From NCBI GenBank assembly GCA_947307415.1, contig CAMZJA010000001.1, positions 62,001-126,000 on the forward strand: DNA of 64,000 bases, written 5' to 3'. This DNA is from an uncultured Bacteroidales bacterium (lineage in GTDB: Bacteria; Bacteroidota; Bacteroidia; Bacteroidales; F082). This document shows, in pieces, positions 20,505 to 28,882 of the stretch (positions within the stretch are counted from its first letter, which is position 1; every line of letters begins with the position of its first letter). Below the pieces are notes generated by a model. It worked only from the letters and a program-made list of their open reading frames with translations. It ran no database searches and was not told the DNA's origin. A program made the translations under genes and the position numbers.

Positions 20505-20860
20505 ATGAAAGGCATAAGCGGGATTCTGTACTCATTTCTGAGTGATTGTCATTTCTCTAAGCCAGCCGTCACCGGATGGCTTTAGCAACCTACCCTCCCG
20601 ACTCGGACGAGCAGCCCTCAATCGCCGGTATATTTGGTCTTGCAGCCCATAAGGTTTACCTCCGCCGCGCGTCACCGCGCGGCGGCGTGAGCTCTTACCT
20701 CGCGTTTTCACCCTTACCCTTCGACAAGCTCAGGGCGGTTATTTTCTGTGGCACTAGCTGTCGTTGTCTCCAACGCCTTCCCGTTAGGAAGTATGGTGCT
20801 CTGCGCTGTCCCGACTTTCCTCACGCTGACTTGCGCCAGCCCGCGACAATCGCCTTTCAG
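20505..20860 (-). ncRNA. rnpB: RNase P RNA, bacterial class A
   Basis: Catalytic RNA that removes 5' leaders from tRNA precursors. On the minus strand the 5' half has the conserved GAGGAAAGTC, then the ACAGAAA segment, GGTAAGAGCTCACG-like P-helix core and, near the 3' end, CAGAATCCCGCTTA. The ends pair (TGAAAGGC with GCCTTTCA, helix P1), which sets the limits. The P12 region contains CCCTTCGACAAGCTCAGGG, an interspersed repeat seen widely in bacteria. It lies about 20 bases after the stop of a beta-CASP hydrolase gene on the same strand. Open frames on either strand across it are spurious. Confidence 0.93.
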
Positions 20861-20864
20861 GCCG

Positions 20865-20872
20865 CAAAAATA
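20865..20872 (-). promoter_or_regulatory. -7 box of rnpB
   Basis: TATTTTTG on the minus strand, five bases before the predicted 5' end of the RNase P RNA. No clear -33 element; it sits in the 22-base gap after the hydrolase gene. Confidence 0.45.
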
Positions 20873-20882
20873 CAAAAAAAAT

Positions 20883-22286
20883 TTAAATTTTAAACGTTTC
20901 TCCCGGTTCCGGAATAACAATATTTTTAAATCCGTTGTTTTTCGCCAGATATTTCGCGTATTTCTCCTGCACCTCTTTCTCGCCATGCACTATGAACACC
21001 TTCTTAACCTTCTCCGGATCCTGGCATTTCAGATATTCAGCCATCTCCTTGTAATCGCCATGTCCGCTGAAGGTGTCGATGCTGTAAACCTCTGCGTTGA
21101 CCTTGTGAGGAGTGCCGAAAATAGAGATGTCTTTCTCTCCAGCAACGATGCGTGCTCCAAGTGTTGTCGGGGCGCAATAGCCTACCGAAAGCACCGAGTT
21201 CTTAGGGTTATCGATGTTGTTGGCCAGATGGTGTTTCACTCGTCCGGCCTCCATCATGCCCGACGACGAGATGATGATACACGGCTTCTTCGTCTCGTTA
21301 AGAGCCTTGCTTTTCGCCACATCCGTGATGTAAATCAAGCTATTGAACCCGAACGGGTCGTCGTCATATCTCAAAACCTCCGCTACATCATTATTGAATT
21401 CGTTAAGGTGCATCCTGAAGATTTCAGTGGCGTTGGTGGCAAGCGGACTGTCTACATAAATCGGGATGCGCGGCAACTTGCCGGCGTTGTAAAAGTTGTT
21501 CAAAATATAAACTATCTCCTGCGTCCTGCCGATGGCAAACGAAGGGATGATGAGCTTGCCTTTCTTCTCCACACAAGTGTGTTGAATAATCTCCAAAAGC
21601 TTCTCCTCTGCCCCTTCCCTGTCCTGATGCAGCCTGTCGCCGTACGTGCTCTCCGTAATCAAATAATCGCAATGCGGGAAAGCGTTCGGTGCCTTGAGCA
21701 GATAGCTGTTGTAACGTCCGATATCGCCAGTGTATCCTATCTGTGTGATATGTCCGTTCTCGTCAATTCTGATGGTGGCACAGGCACTGCCAAGCATATG
21801 CCCTGTGTTGTAAAACTTCACACTGATGTTGTTGTCGATGTAAAATCGTCTGTTGACATCCGTGGTGATAAACAGCTCCATACACTCACGAGCGTCTTTC
21901 TCGGTGTAGATAGGCTCCACGCGTTTCAATCCCTGACGCGAACGTTTCTTGTTAAACCAATGAGTATCATTCTCTTGGATGAAACCGCTATCAGGCAACA
22001 TAATGGAACAAAGCTCACGGGTGGCAGGCGTGCATATCACCGAACCGCGGAATCCTCTCTTATAAAAATAAGGTATCAATCCCGAATGGTCGATATGCGC
22101 ATGCGTCAAAATGATACAGTCGACCTCCGATGGCTCAATCATAGTGTTGCGGTTCATGGCATCGGTCTCCAGACCCTTGCCCTGAAACATTCCGCAGTCG
22201 AGCAGCAGCTTCTTACCCTTGTCGGTGACTATGAGATGCTTGCTGCCAGTGACCTCGCGCGCCGCACCTATAAACTTGATTTTCAT
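20883..22286 (-). CDS. beta-CASP metallo-beta-lactamase-fold hydrolase (probable RNase)
   Basis: A 467-residue protein. The metallo-beta-lactamase motif THAHIDHSG gives metal ligands H62, H64, D66 and H67; later ligands fall in FYNTGHMLGSA and YTGDIGRY. A beta-CASP insert covers roughly residues 240-370, and the C-terminal RMMBL part carries SVGYCAPTTLGARI and the final IVHGEKE histidine. Proteins of this type (YsnC/CPSF-like) cleave RNA. Length is typical. It overlaps the upstream C25 protease gene by one base and is followed at once by rnpB, an association of two RNA-processing factors that may be chance. Confidence 0.88.
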   Translation of the reverse strand: MKIKFIGAAREVTGSKHLIVTDKGKKLLLDCGMFQGKGLETDAMNRNTMIEPSEVDCIILTHAHIDHSGLIPYFYKRGFRGSVICTPATRELCSIMLPDSGFIQENDTHWFNKKRSRQGLKRVEPIYTEKDARECMELFITTDVNRRFYIDNNISVKFYNTGHMLGSACATIRIDENGHITQIGYTGDIGRYNSYLLKAPNAFPHCDYLITESTYGDRLHQDREGAEEKLLEIIQHTCVEKKGKLIIPSFAIGRTQEIVYILNNFYNAGKLPRIPIYVDSPLATNATEIFRMHLNEFNNDVAEVLRYDDDPFGFNSLIYITDVAKSKALNETKKPCIIISSSGMMEAGRVKHHLANNIDNPKNSVLSVGYCAPTTLGARIVAGEKDISIFGTPHKVNAEVYSIDTFSGHGDYKEMAEYLKCQDPEKVKKVFIVHGEKEVQEKYAKYLAKNNGFKNIVIPEPGETFKI

Positions 22287-25117
22287 TATCTTATAACATT
22301 CAAAATCTTAACAACATTGCCGTTTTCAGTCTTGATGCTGACTAAATACATTCCATTCTCGAATGCACTAAAATCCATTGTAAGCTCATCATTATCAACA
22401 TTTTGTGTCATAACAACCTGACCAATCATATTGACAACTGTAACTTGCTGCATCGATGCGGCTTTGATATTCACGATTCCTGATGTCGGATTAGGATAAA
22501 GCATGGCATTGTCTGCAAAATTCTCGCCGACACTTGTGTAATCTACGATTTCCACTTCAATCTGGACATAATCCGACTCGCAATCGTTCTGATAGAAAGC
22601 TTTAATTCTATAGAAATACAATCCCGGTTCCGAAACCTGATCATAGCACTCATAATGACTTATCGAAGGGGTGTTGACAATGCGCTGAACCATCTTGTAT
22701 TCCATACCGTCAGTGCTTCTGTAAATCTCAAATCTGTCGAGTTGATATTCATATTCAGCTCTATCCCAGGCCATATGTGCGCCAAACTCGCCATCATCAT
22801 AATAGCTCTGACCGACAAAATGCTTTGGTATCGGGCAGGTGATTGGCTGTGGCTCGTTAACCGTAATAGTTACATCTGCCGAAGCTGAGCTGATGCCATC
22901 ATTTACAGTGACCTCATACACGATAAGTCCAGCCTCGGCAGGAGTTGCTGTCGTTGTCTGTGCTTGTGGATTTGCGATAGTTGCAGCAGGGGACCATTCG
23001 TATGTGTAATTTCCGGTTCCTCCCGATGCATTTGCTGTCAATGTAACCGACTCGCCAAGTTCTATCGTCTCAGGCTCAGCAAAAGCGATGACCAACAATG
23101 GTGTTAAACTACCACCATCAGTAATGTTTACTGTAGTCACAAAAGTTTTCTTGTTATATCCGAAAACTGTCAGTGTAGCCTGTCCTGTTCTTCCCGGCGC
23201 ATCAAAGCTGATATGTGCGTTTCCATTAGTAATTACTGCCGATCCCATGATTTCTCCATCTAATGTCAGAGTGGCTCTAGCTCCTTCGGCATTTGTGGCG
23301 CTGACATTGAAACTGGTCTCCGATGTGCTCATTTCATTGCCGCATGTAACCGACATCACCGCTGGAACTGCGTTACGCAAAGTCAAAGTAGGGTCGCCAA
23401 ACAAAATCCATGTGTTATAAGTGCCTTTATTTGCAACCTGATTTGCCCCTAAATCCAACACCTTCATGTTTCCGTTGATCGAAACACCTCCCATGGTGCG
23501 ACGGATATTGTTGCTGTACGACTCCACAAGAACGTCAACCATCTCATCCTGACCGTATTGCGGTGGTGTCCATGGCTGTGAAATGTATGAAAACATTCCG
23601 CCGATGGCTCCTGTAGGGTTTCCTGTACTGTTATTAGTCGCGCGCATCCAAGCTTCTGCGAAACAGTCGCCGCTTCTATCGTATTTTCCATTGAGACATG
23701 CTACAGAAATAATGTATGGAAGTTTGTAATCGTTAGTCAACGCGTTGACATTCGAGTTGCTGTAGCTAAACACACCCCACAATGTTTCATTTCCGTGGTT
23801 GCAATAATTGATAATACTCACACCTGCATTGATGTGCTGACTGATGATAGCCGCGCTTGAAGTAACTCCAGTAACATTCTGATAATCACGATGTACCTCG
23901 GTATAGTTGTAAGCCAACAAATCAGTTCTTATGTTGTCGATATGTTCATGATCTGCCTCGCCATAATGTCCCGAGCCTGCTCCCTCATTTTTACTCACAC
24001 CTTGACCAACTGAAAGCCATGTGGCTGTCTCATCCAAATCTCTTTCGTAATTCAAGACTTTGTTGACATGATTTGTCACCTGAGCCTCTGTTGCACAGCA
24101 GAAACGGCCGACAACAACCTCATTGTAATAGTCATTACCGGCAAGTTGTCCGTACTGCATATCGCCATAACCTGAATAATCGCTGTTCCAACCACCATTG
24201 GCCGAAATATAAACTCCAGGAATCTGAGCCACATCACCAACAAGAAGAATATCTGTCAAATTCGGATGTGAAGCATAATATGTTGCAATGTACGATTGAA
24301 TCGCTGCCGCTGTATTGCCAGTCACCGATGTTCCAACCATAGTTGTTGGACGTCCAATCTGTTTCTTCCAAGCTACAAATGGCTCCATCGCTGTCATGAA
24401 AGCGTCATGGCAAATAATCAACAGTTCACCGTCATCAGCAATCGATGTGTATCTCGACATCGCTTCATTGTAGTTGATGTAACGACTCTCGTAAATCTTC
24501 TTAAACTCCGCGTCCAAACTGTTTGATTTTGCACGATTTACGAAAACATTTCTGTTATCGATGCCGACTTTCTCCATCTTCACCGTAAAATGTGTGTAAA
24601 CTCTGAGGGTCTTCGTCACAGCATTATATACATAAGGTGTGACAACCATGTTCTGGCCTCTCACATCACGATGGATGTAAGGCTCATCGAGTTTCGCAAT
24701 CGCCATTGGGAAGAATGCATTCTGATGATACATCTCACCATAGGTGTAAGGCACATCATTCGGATTTACACTTCTTGGGAAATCGCCCTTCGAAGGCGCC
24801 ACATCAATGTCTTCATAATCAACATATTCAGCGTCAACCACTTCCAAACTCATCAAAGCATCATCGCCTATAATGACAGGTATCACCAAACTAGGCACAT
24901 TAGGCTCGCCGGCCTGCGCTATCCGCATCATCTTGTTATTATTGATAACAACAGCGTCACCATTAGGTGTAACGACATTTTCAGTCGCAAAACCATCGAC
25001 TGTGACCTCAACTTTTATCTCGTTATCCGACGATGAAATCAGCTTTGAATTCCATCCTTGTGCAAATGCCAACTGCATGCACATCATGCTAATAGCTAAT
25101 AAGAAAAATCTTTTCAT
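22286..25117 (-). CDS. gingipain-like C25 cysteine protease with PKD domain and T9SS sorting domain
   Basis: Start set at the ATG at 25117, which gives a signal peptide (MKRFFLLAISMMCMQLAFAQ); a longer frame to 25231 runs into the neighbour's terminator. Order: signal peptide; C25 propeptide (about 25-200); caspase-fold catalytic domain with H441 in NYCNHGNE and C474 in SVACLNGKYD, 33 residues apart as in gingipain R; a PKD domain (SVTLTANASGGTGNYTYEWSP); an FN3-like part; and a C-terminal type IX sorting domain with YPNPTSGIVNI. It should be exported by the T9SS and anchored or released at the surface. Shortest of three tandem paralogues; lacks the adhesin domain of the other two. Confidence 0.88.
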   Translation of the reverse strand: MKRFFLLAISMMCMQLAFAQGWNSKLISSSDNEIKVEVTVDGFATENVVTPNGDAVVINNNKMMRIAQAGEPNVPSLVIPVIIGDDALMSLEVVDAEYVDYEDIDVAPSKGDFPRSVNPNDVPYTYGEMYHQNAFFPMAIAKLDEPYIHRDVRGQNMVVTPYVYNAVTKTLRVYTHFTVKMEKVGIDNRNVFVNRAKSNSLDAEFKKIYESRYINYNEAMSRYTSIADDGELLIICHDAFMTAMEPFVAWKKQIGRPTTMVGTSVTGNTAAAIQSYIATYYASHPNLTDILLVGDVAQIPGVYISANGGWNSDYSGYGDMQYGQLAGNDYYNEVVVGRFCCATEAQVTNHVNKVLNYERDLDETATWLSVGQGVSKNEGAGSGHYGEADHEHIDNIRTDLLAYNYTEVHRDYQNVTGVTSSAAIISQHINAGVSIINYCNHGNETLWGVFSYSNSNVNALTNDYKLPYIISVACLNGKYDRSGDCFAEAWMRATNNSTGNPTGAIGGMFSYISQPWTPPQYGQDEMVDVLVESYSNNIRRTMGGVSINGNMKVLDLGANQVANKGTYNTWILFGDPTLTLRNAVPAVMSVTCGNEMSTSETSFNVSATNAEGARATLTLDGEIMGSAVITNGNAHISFDAPGRTGQATLTVFGYNKKTFVTTVNITDGGSLTPLLVIAFAEPETIELGESVTLTANASGGTGNYTYEWSPAATIANPQAQTTTATPAEAGLIVYEVTVNDGISSASADVTITVNEPQPITCPIPKHFVGQSYYDDGEFGAHMAWDRAEYEYQLDRFEIYRSTDGMEYKMVQRIVNTPSISHYECYDQVSEPGLYFYRIKAFYQNDCESDYVQIEVEIVDYTSVGENFADNAMLYPNPTSGIVNIKAASMQQVTVVNMIGQVVMTQNVDNDELTMDFSAFENGMYLVSIKTENGNVVKILNVIR

Positions 25118-25133
25118 AGAATTTAATTTTTCG

Positions 25134-25163
25134 CAAAGATAAATAAAAAAAGGACGCCGGCAA
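25134..25163 (-). promoter_or_regulatory. promoter of first C25 protease gene
   Basis: Minus strand: TTG (25161-25163), 19 bases, TATCTTTG (25134-25141). The predicted start is near 25127. It overlaps the terminator of the upstream protease gene. Confidence 0.7.
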
Positions 25164-25174
25164 CCGACGTCCTT
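25144..25174 (-). terminator. terminator of second C25 protease gene
   Basis: Minus strand stem AAGGACGTCGG / CCGGCGTCCTT with a three-base loop (one mismatch pair), followed by seven T. The same design occurs at 28829-28862. Confidence 0.8.
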
Positions 25175-25196
25175 CAGATTTTTTAAAAATTTTACG

Positions 25197-28100
25197 TTAC
25201 TTGATAACGATCTTTTCAATTCTTGCGTCACCGTCAGCGATAACTCTCAAGAAATAAACACCGTTGAGACCGTTTACGTCAACAGCTGTCTTGCCGTTTG
25301 CGTTGCCACTCACAACAACCTGACCAATGCTGTTGATGATCTGGTATTCGTAGTTGTTGACGTTTGTGACGATATTCAAAACACCGCTTGCAGGGTTTGG
25401 ATATACACTCATGTTAACGTTCTGATTCTCTTCAACACCGAGGAATTCGACATTCACCATCAATGTTGCAGGAGCCGACATTGAGCCACCTGCGCTGACA
25501 GCATACACCTGATATTTGTATGTGCCGCCAACCTCAACATTGTCTGTGTATGATGTGGTTGTAGCCTCGCCCATTGTCTCACCGTCACGTTTCACAACAT
25601 ATTTCACAGCGTCAGCTGATGCGCCCCATGTGAGAGCCACATCGTGTCCGTCGACTGTTGCCTCGAGGTTTGTCGCAGGAGCAATGAATGTGTAGACGTT
25701 GGTTGGTGGGAACATGATGTCGTCAACCCAAGCGCAGTCGCTACCTGAGCTCACTGATGTATCTTTAGTGTATTCCCATTTTAATGTGTGCTGGCCAACT
25801 GTCACAGCCTGTGTAAACTGTGTCCAAGCAACTGTACCCGACCAAGTGCCTCTTTCCTGACCGTCCATGTAGAAGTGGAGCTTGTCGTAGTTGCTTTCTG
25901 ATGAGACCTTGTACCAGAATGTAAACTCGCCGGCTGCCACCACGTTAACCTCCAACTGCATGTAACCTGATGAGTTGTGCTGACCGTTGTTGTTTGACTT
26001 GGCGCAGTAGCCGTCTCTGCCTTCTGCAACGACCTGCCATGGGTTGGTTGCGCTAACTGTCCAGTTGTCACCGAAGTTGCCTGATTCAAAGTCTTCCATG
26101 ATAGCACCGTATGAAACAACGAAGGTACCGGCCAAATTGAACAGACCTGTTGTCATGTCGTATGCCACCTCAAATGTTGAACCTGGCTCGACGCTTGGAT
26201 CAACAGTGTAGTTGCTAATCAACTCGAGTGTTTCACCACCCTCAACAGCACCTTCGTATGTGATTGTAGCTGGTTCAAACACGAGGTCTGGTGAGCAGCT
26301 TACGAGTGTAAGCTCACCGCCATAGAATGGAGCTGAACCGTTGTTTGCGAATGTGAATGTAGCAACACCCTCTCCGCTTGCAACGCTTACCACATCGAGA
26401 AGTGGAGCATGCATTGTAACCATAACTTTGCCAGTCCATGTGTCTGTTCCGTCTGTCATTGTAGCGTCAATCTGTGCCACTGTGCCGTCCGGAACGTTAG
26501 CTGCAACCTCAAACTGGAAGCCTTCAACTGTTGCTGAAGCACCAGCTGCGAGTGATGCCACTGAACCTTCTGCTGAAGTGATGTTGATGTATTCATTTTC
26601 TGTTGAAAGTGTCACTGCAATGTTGCTTGCTGTCTCAACACCGACGTTCTTAACTTCAACGTCCAAATCAATTGTTTCACCGTAGTTTGCCGGAGCGCTC
26701 ATAGCGTAGTCGTTAACAGTGACATATGCGCCTTCTGCTGGAACGACTTCAATTGAGCCCATGTAAGTCTCTTTGTTGAAACCAACGATAACGAGATCAG
26801 CGTCACCAACATTTGACAAAGCTGGGAACTGCATGTTGCACTGACCGTTGATGATTCTCTCTGATGCGAGGATCTCACCGTTCAATGACAATGTTGCGAT
26901 AGCGTAATCAGCATCAGCTGTGATATTGAGTTCTGTCATACCAAGCATCAACACTGATGGAGCTGCTGTTACGTTCATAGCTGTTGGAACGTCTGTTCTG
27001 ATCAAAGCTGACGGGTCACCGAAGAGAAGCCATGTGTTGAATGTCTGATATGAATCATTTGGAGCCATATCGAGAACATACATACTTCCGTTCAATGAAG
27101 CACCACCGATTGTGTGGTTAAATGGATCTGACTCATGTCCTGTACGTCTGCACAAAATGTCAACCATCTCGTCCTGACCGTACATTGGTGGAATCCAAGG
27201 CTGTGAAACGAATGAGAACATACCAGCGACAGCACCTGCAGGAGCGCCGTTGTGGTTTGCACGCAACCATGACTCGCCGAAGCAAGTACCGACGTCGAAT
27301 TTACCATTCAAACATGCCACCGACCAAACCACCGGCAACATATTGTCATTTGTCAAAGCACTGACATTGCTGACGCTGTAGTTAGCAACACCCCAAGTGG
27401 TCTCTGAACCGTGGTTGCAGTAGTTGATGATGCTGATACCTTGGTTGATGGTACCGCTGATGGTTGAAACGCTTGCGTCACCACCGCTGCCGCCGTGATG
27501 CTCTGTCACTGTTGCATATGTATATTCAAGAAGTTTGTCGCGAATCAGGTCGATATGCTGGTAGTCATCCTCACCATAGTGACCGCTACCTGCACCGTAA
27601 TAACCGATACCCATACCTTGATTGCCCCATGCTGCACCTGCCTGAACGTCACGCTCGTAGTAAATGCTCTTGAGAACCTGTAAATCAGCATCAGCAGCAT
27701 TAGCAACTGAGAAACGACCGACCAAAACTTCGAGGTAATCATCGTTGCCTTCAAGTTTGCCAAGGTAGTTGTCTGAATAGCATGTACCGCCTGAACCTGA
27801 ACCATAGTTCTTAGGTGTGATGTCGCTGTATTCACCGACGAGAAGCAAGAACTCAAGGTTATGTGCAGGGTCGTTGTAGAAATTCTGGACATAAGTCTTG
27901 ATGTTTTCAATGCTGTTTCCACCAGCTGTTGTCACACTCACCAATGTTGTTGGACGACCTGACTGGTTCTTCCATTCAACTAATGGCTGCAAATTGCTCA
28001 TATACTGATCTGCGCAGATGATAAGCATCTCGCCATAGTCCTCGTCGAAGGTGTAAGTCTTGCTTGTCTCATTGAAGTTGATGAAACGCTCGCTGTACAT

Positions 28101-28760
28101 AGCCTTCTGCTCCGGATCAACTTTGATGGTATTGCTCTTGCGGGCAACCTTCTGGTTCTCACCGTTGTCGCTGACCTTTGTCATTGCGATTGTCATGCTT
28201 GTGTAAACACGCAATGTCTTTGTCACAGGGTTGTAAGCAAACGGACGAACCACGATATTCTGACCACGGAAGTCTCTGATGATATAAGGAGCATTCAGAG
28301 TAGCCTGTGCTGCTGGCCAGAAAGCGTTCTGTGAATACATCTCACCGTAGGTGTAAGGAACATCCTCAGGGTTGATCTGACGGCTGAAGTTACCTTTTGA
28401 AGGAGCAACCTCAACGTTCTCATAATCAACATAAGTTGAATTAACAACAGCGACATTCATCTCTGCCATATCACCAATCATGACTGGGATGACAGCGTAT
28501 GAAAGTTGCGGTGCGCCAGCCTCCAGTTCGAAAGCCATGCCATCGACATTAACCTCGACCTGCTTGCCGTTTGGTGTTGTCACACTCTGTGTGTAGAAAC
28601 CGTCGAGATTCACGTTAACGACGATCTCATTCTCTGTTGAAGAGACCAAGGTCTTCTTCATCTTTGTTGGGGAATCACTTGTGATTCCATGCCATTCCTG
28701 AGCAAATCCCAAAAACGAGAACATCAGGAACAAAGCTGTTAGTAATGATGATTTTCTCAT
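25197..28760 (-). CDS. gingipain-like C25 protease with cleaved-adhesin, FN3 and T9SS sorting domains
   Basis: A 1187-residue exported protease. Signal peptide 1-20 (FLGFAQ). Propeptide with GEMYSQNAFWPAA and FRGQNIVVRPFAYN; catalytic domain with H450 in NYCNHGSE and C483 in SVACLNGKFD, again 33 residues apart. Two CARDB-like beta domains follow (about 700-900), then a gingipain-type cleaved-adhesin domain (MEDFESGNFGDNWT, YDKLHFYMDGQERG), an FN3 domain, and a T9SS sorting domain (VYPNPASGVLNI ... RIEKIVIK). The catalytic half resembles the gene at 22286 and the C-terminal half the gene at 28883, pointing to shuffling within this tandem cluster. Confidence 0.9.
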   Translation of the reverse strand: MRKSSLLTALFLMFSFLGFAQEWHGITSDSPTKMKKTLVSSTENEIVVNVNLDGFYTQSVTTPNGKQVEVNVDGMAFELEAGAPQLSYAVIPVMIGDMAEMNVAVVNSTYVDYENVEVAPSKGNFSRQINPEDVPYTYGEMYSQNAFWPAAQATLNAPYIIRDFRGQNIVVRPFAYNPVTKTLRVYTSMTIAMTKVSDNGENQKVARKSNTIKVDPEQKAMYSERFINFNETSKTYTFDEDYGEMLIICADQYMSNLQPLVEWKNQSGRPTTLVSVTTAGGNSIENIKTYVQNFYNDPAHNLEFLLLVGEYSDITPKNYGSGSGGTCYSDNYLGKLEGNDDYLEVLVGRFSVANAADADLQVLKSIYYERDVQAGAAWGNQGMGIGYYGAGSGHYGEDDYQHIDLIRDKLLEYTYATVTEHHGGSGGDASVSTISGTINQGISIINYCNHGSETTWGVANYSVSNVSALTNDNMLPVVWSVACLNGKFDVGTCFGESWLRANHNGAPAGAVAGMFSFVSQPWIPPMYGQDEMVDILCRRTGHESDPFNHTIGGASLNGSMYVLDMAPNDSYQTFNTWLLFGDPSALIRTDVPTAMNVTAAPSVLMLGMTELNITADADYAIATLSLNGEILASERIINGQCNMQFPALSNVGDADLVIVGFNKETYMGSIEVVPAEGAYVTVNDYAMSAPANYGETIDLDVEVKNVGVETASNIAVTLSTENEYINITSAEGSVASLAAGASATVEGFQFEVAANVPDGTVAQIDATMTDGTDTWTGKVMVTMHAPLLDVVSVASGEGVATFTFANNGSAPFYGGELTLVSCSPDLVFEPATITYEGAVEGGETLELISNYTVDPSVEPGSTFEVAYDMTTGLFNLAGTFVVSYGAIMEDFESGNFGDNWTVSATNPWQVVAEGRDGYCAKSNNNGQHNSSGYMQLEVNVVAAGEFTFWYKVSSESNYDKLHFYMDGQERGTWSGTVAWTQFTQAVTVGQHTLKWEYTKDTSVSSGSDCAWVDDIMFPPTNVYTFIAPATNLEATVDGHDVALTWGASADAVKYVVKRDGETMGEATTTSYTDNVEVGGTYKYQVYAVSAGGSMSAPATLMVNVEFLGVEENQNVNMSVYPNPASGVLNIVTNVNNYEYQIINSIGQVVVSGNANGKTAVDVNGLNGVYFLRVIADGDARIEKIVIK

Positions 28761-28820
28761 AATTATAAAAATGGTTTAATAATTTTTAATCTATTTATAC
28801 CTTTTATATTAATAAGCTTG

Positions 28821-28828
28821 CAAAGATA
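28821..28828 (-). promoter_or_regulatory. -7 box of second C25 protease gene
   Basis: TATCTTTG on the minus strand, predicted start near 28815, leader about 55 bases. No TTG at the usual spacing. Confidence 0.4.
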
Positions 28829-28862
28829 TAAAAAAAAAGGATGCCGTGAACCGACATCCTTA
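28829..28862 (-). terminator. terminator of third C25 protease gene
   Basis: Minus strand stem AAGGATGTCGG / CCG..GCATCCTT followed by a run of nine T. Near-identical in design to the terminator at 25144-25174, consistent with duplication of the whole unit. Confidence 0.8.
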
Positions 28863-28882
28863 AAAATATTTTTTTAATTTTT

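Noticed and set aside
20576-20986. Short open frames on both strands over 20576-20986
   Set aside because: They lie on the RNase P RNA, whose conserved motifs explain the sequence.
20748-22421. 557-residue plus-strand open frame
   Set aside because: It is antisense to the beta-CASP hydrolase gene and the RNase P RNA, both with clear family motifs; the peptide has no recognisable domain.
25118-25231. N-terminal extension of the first C25 protease to 25231
   Set aside because: The extension would start upstream of the promoter and inside the neighbour's terminator; the ATG at 25117 gives a proper signal peptide.
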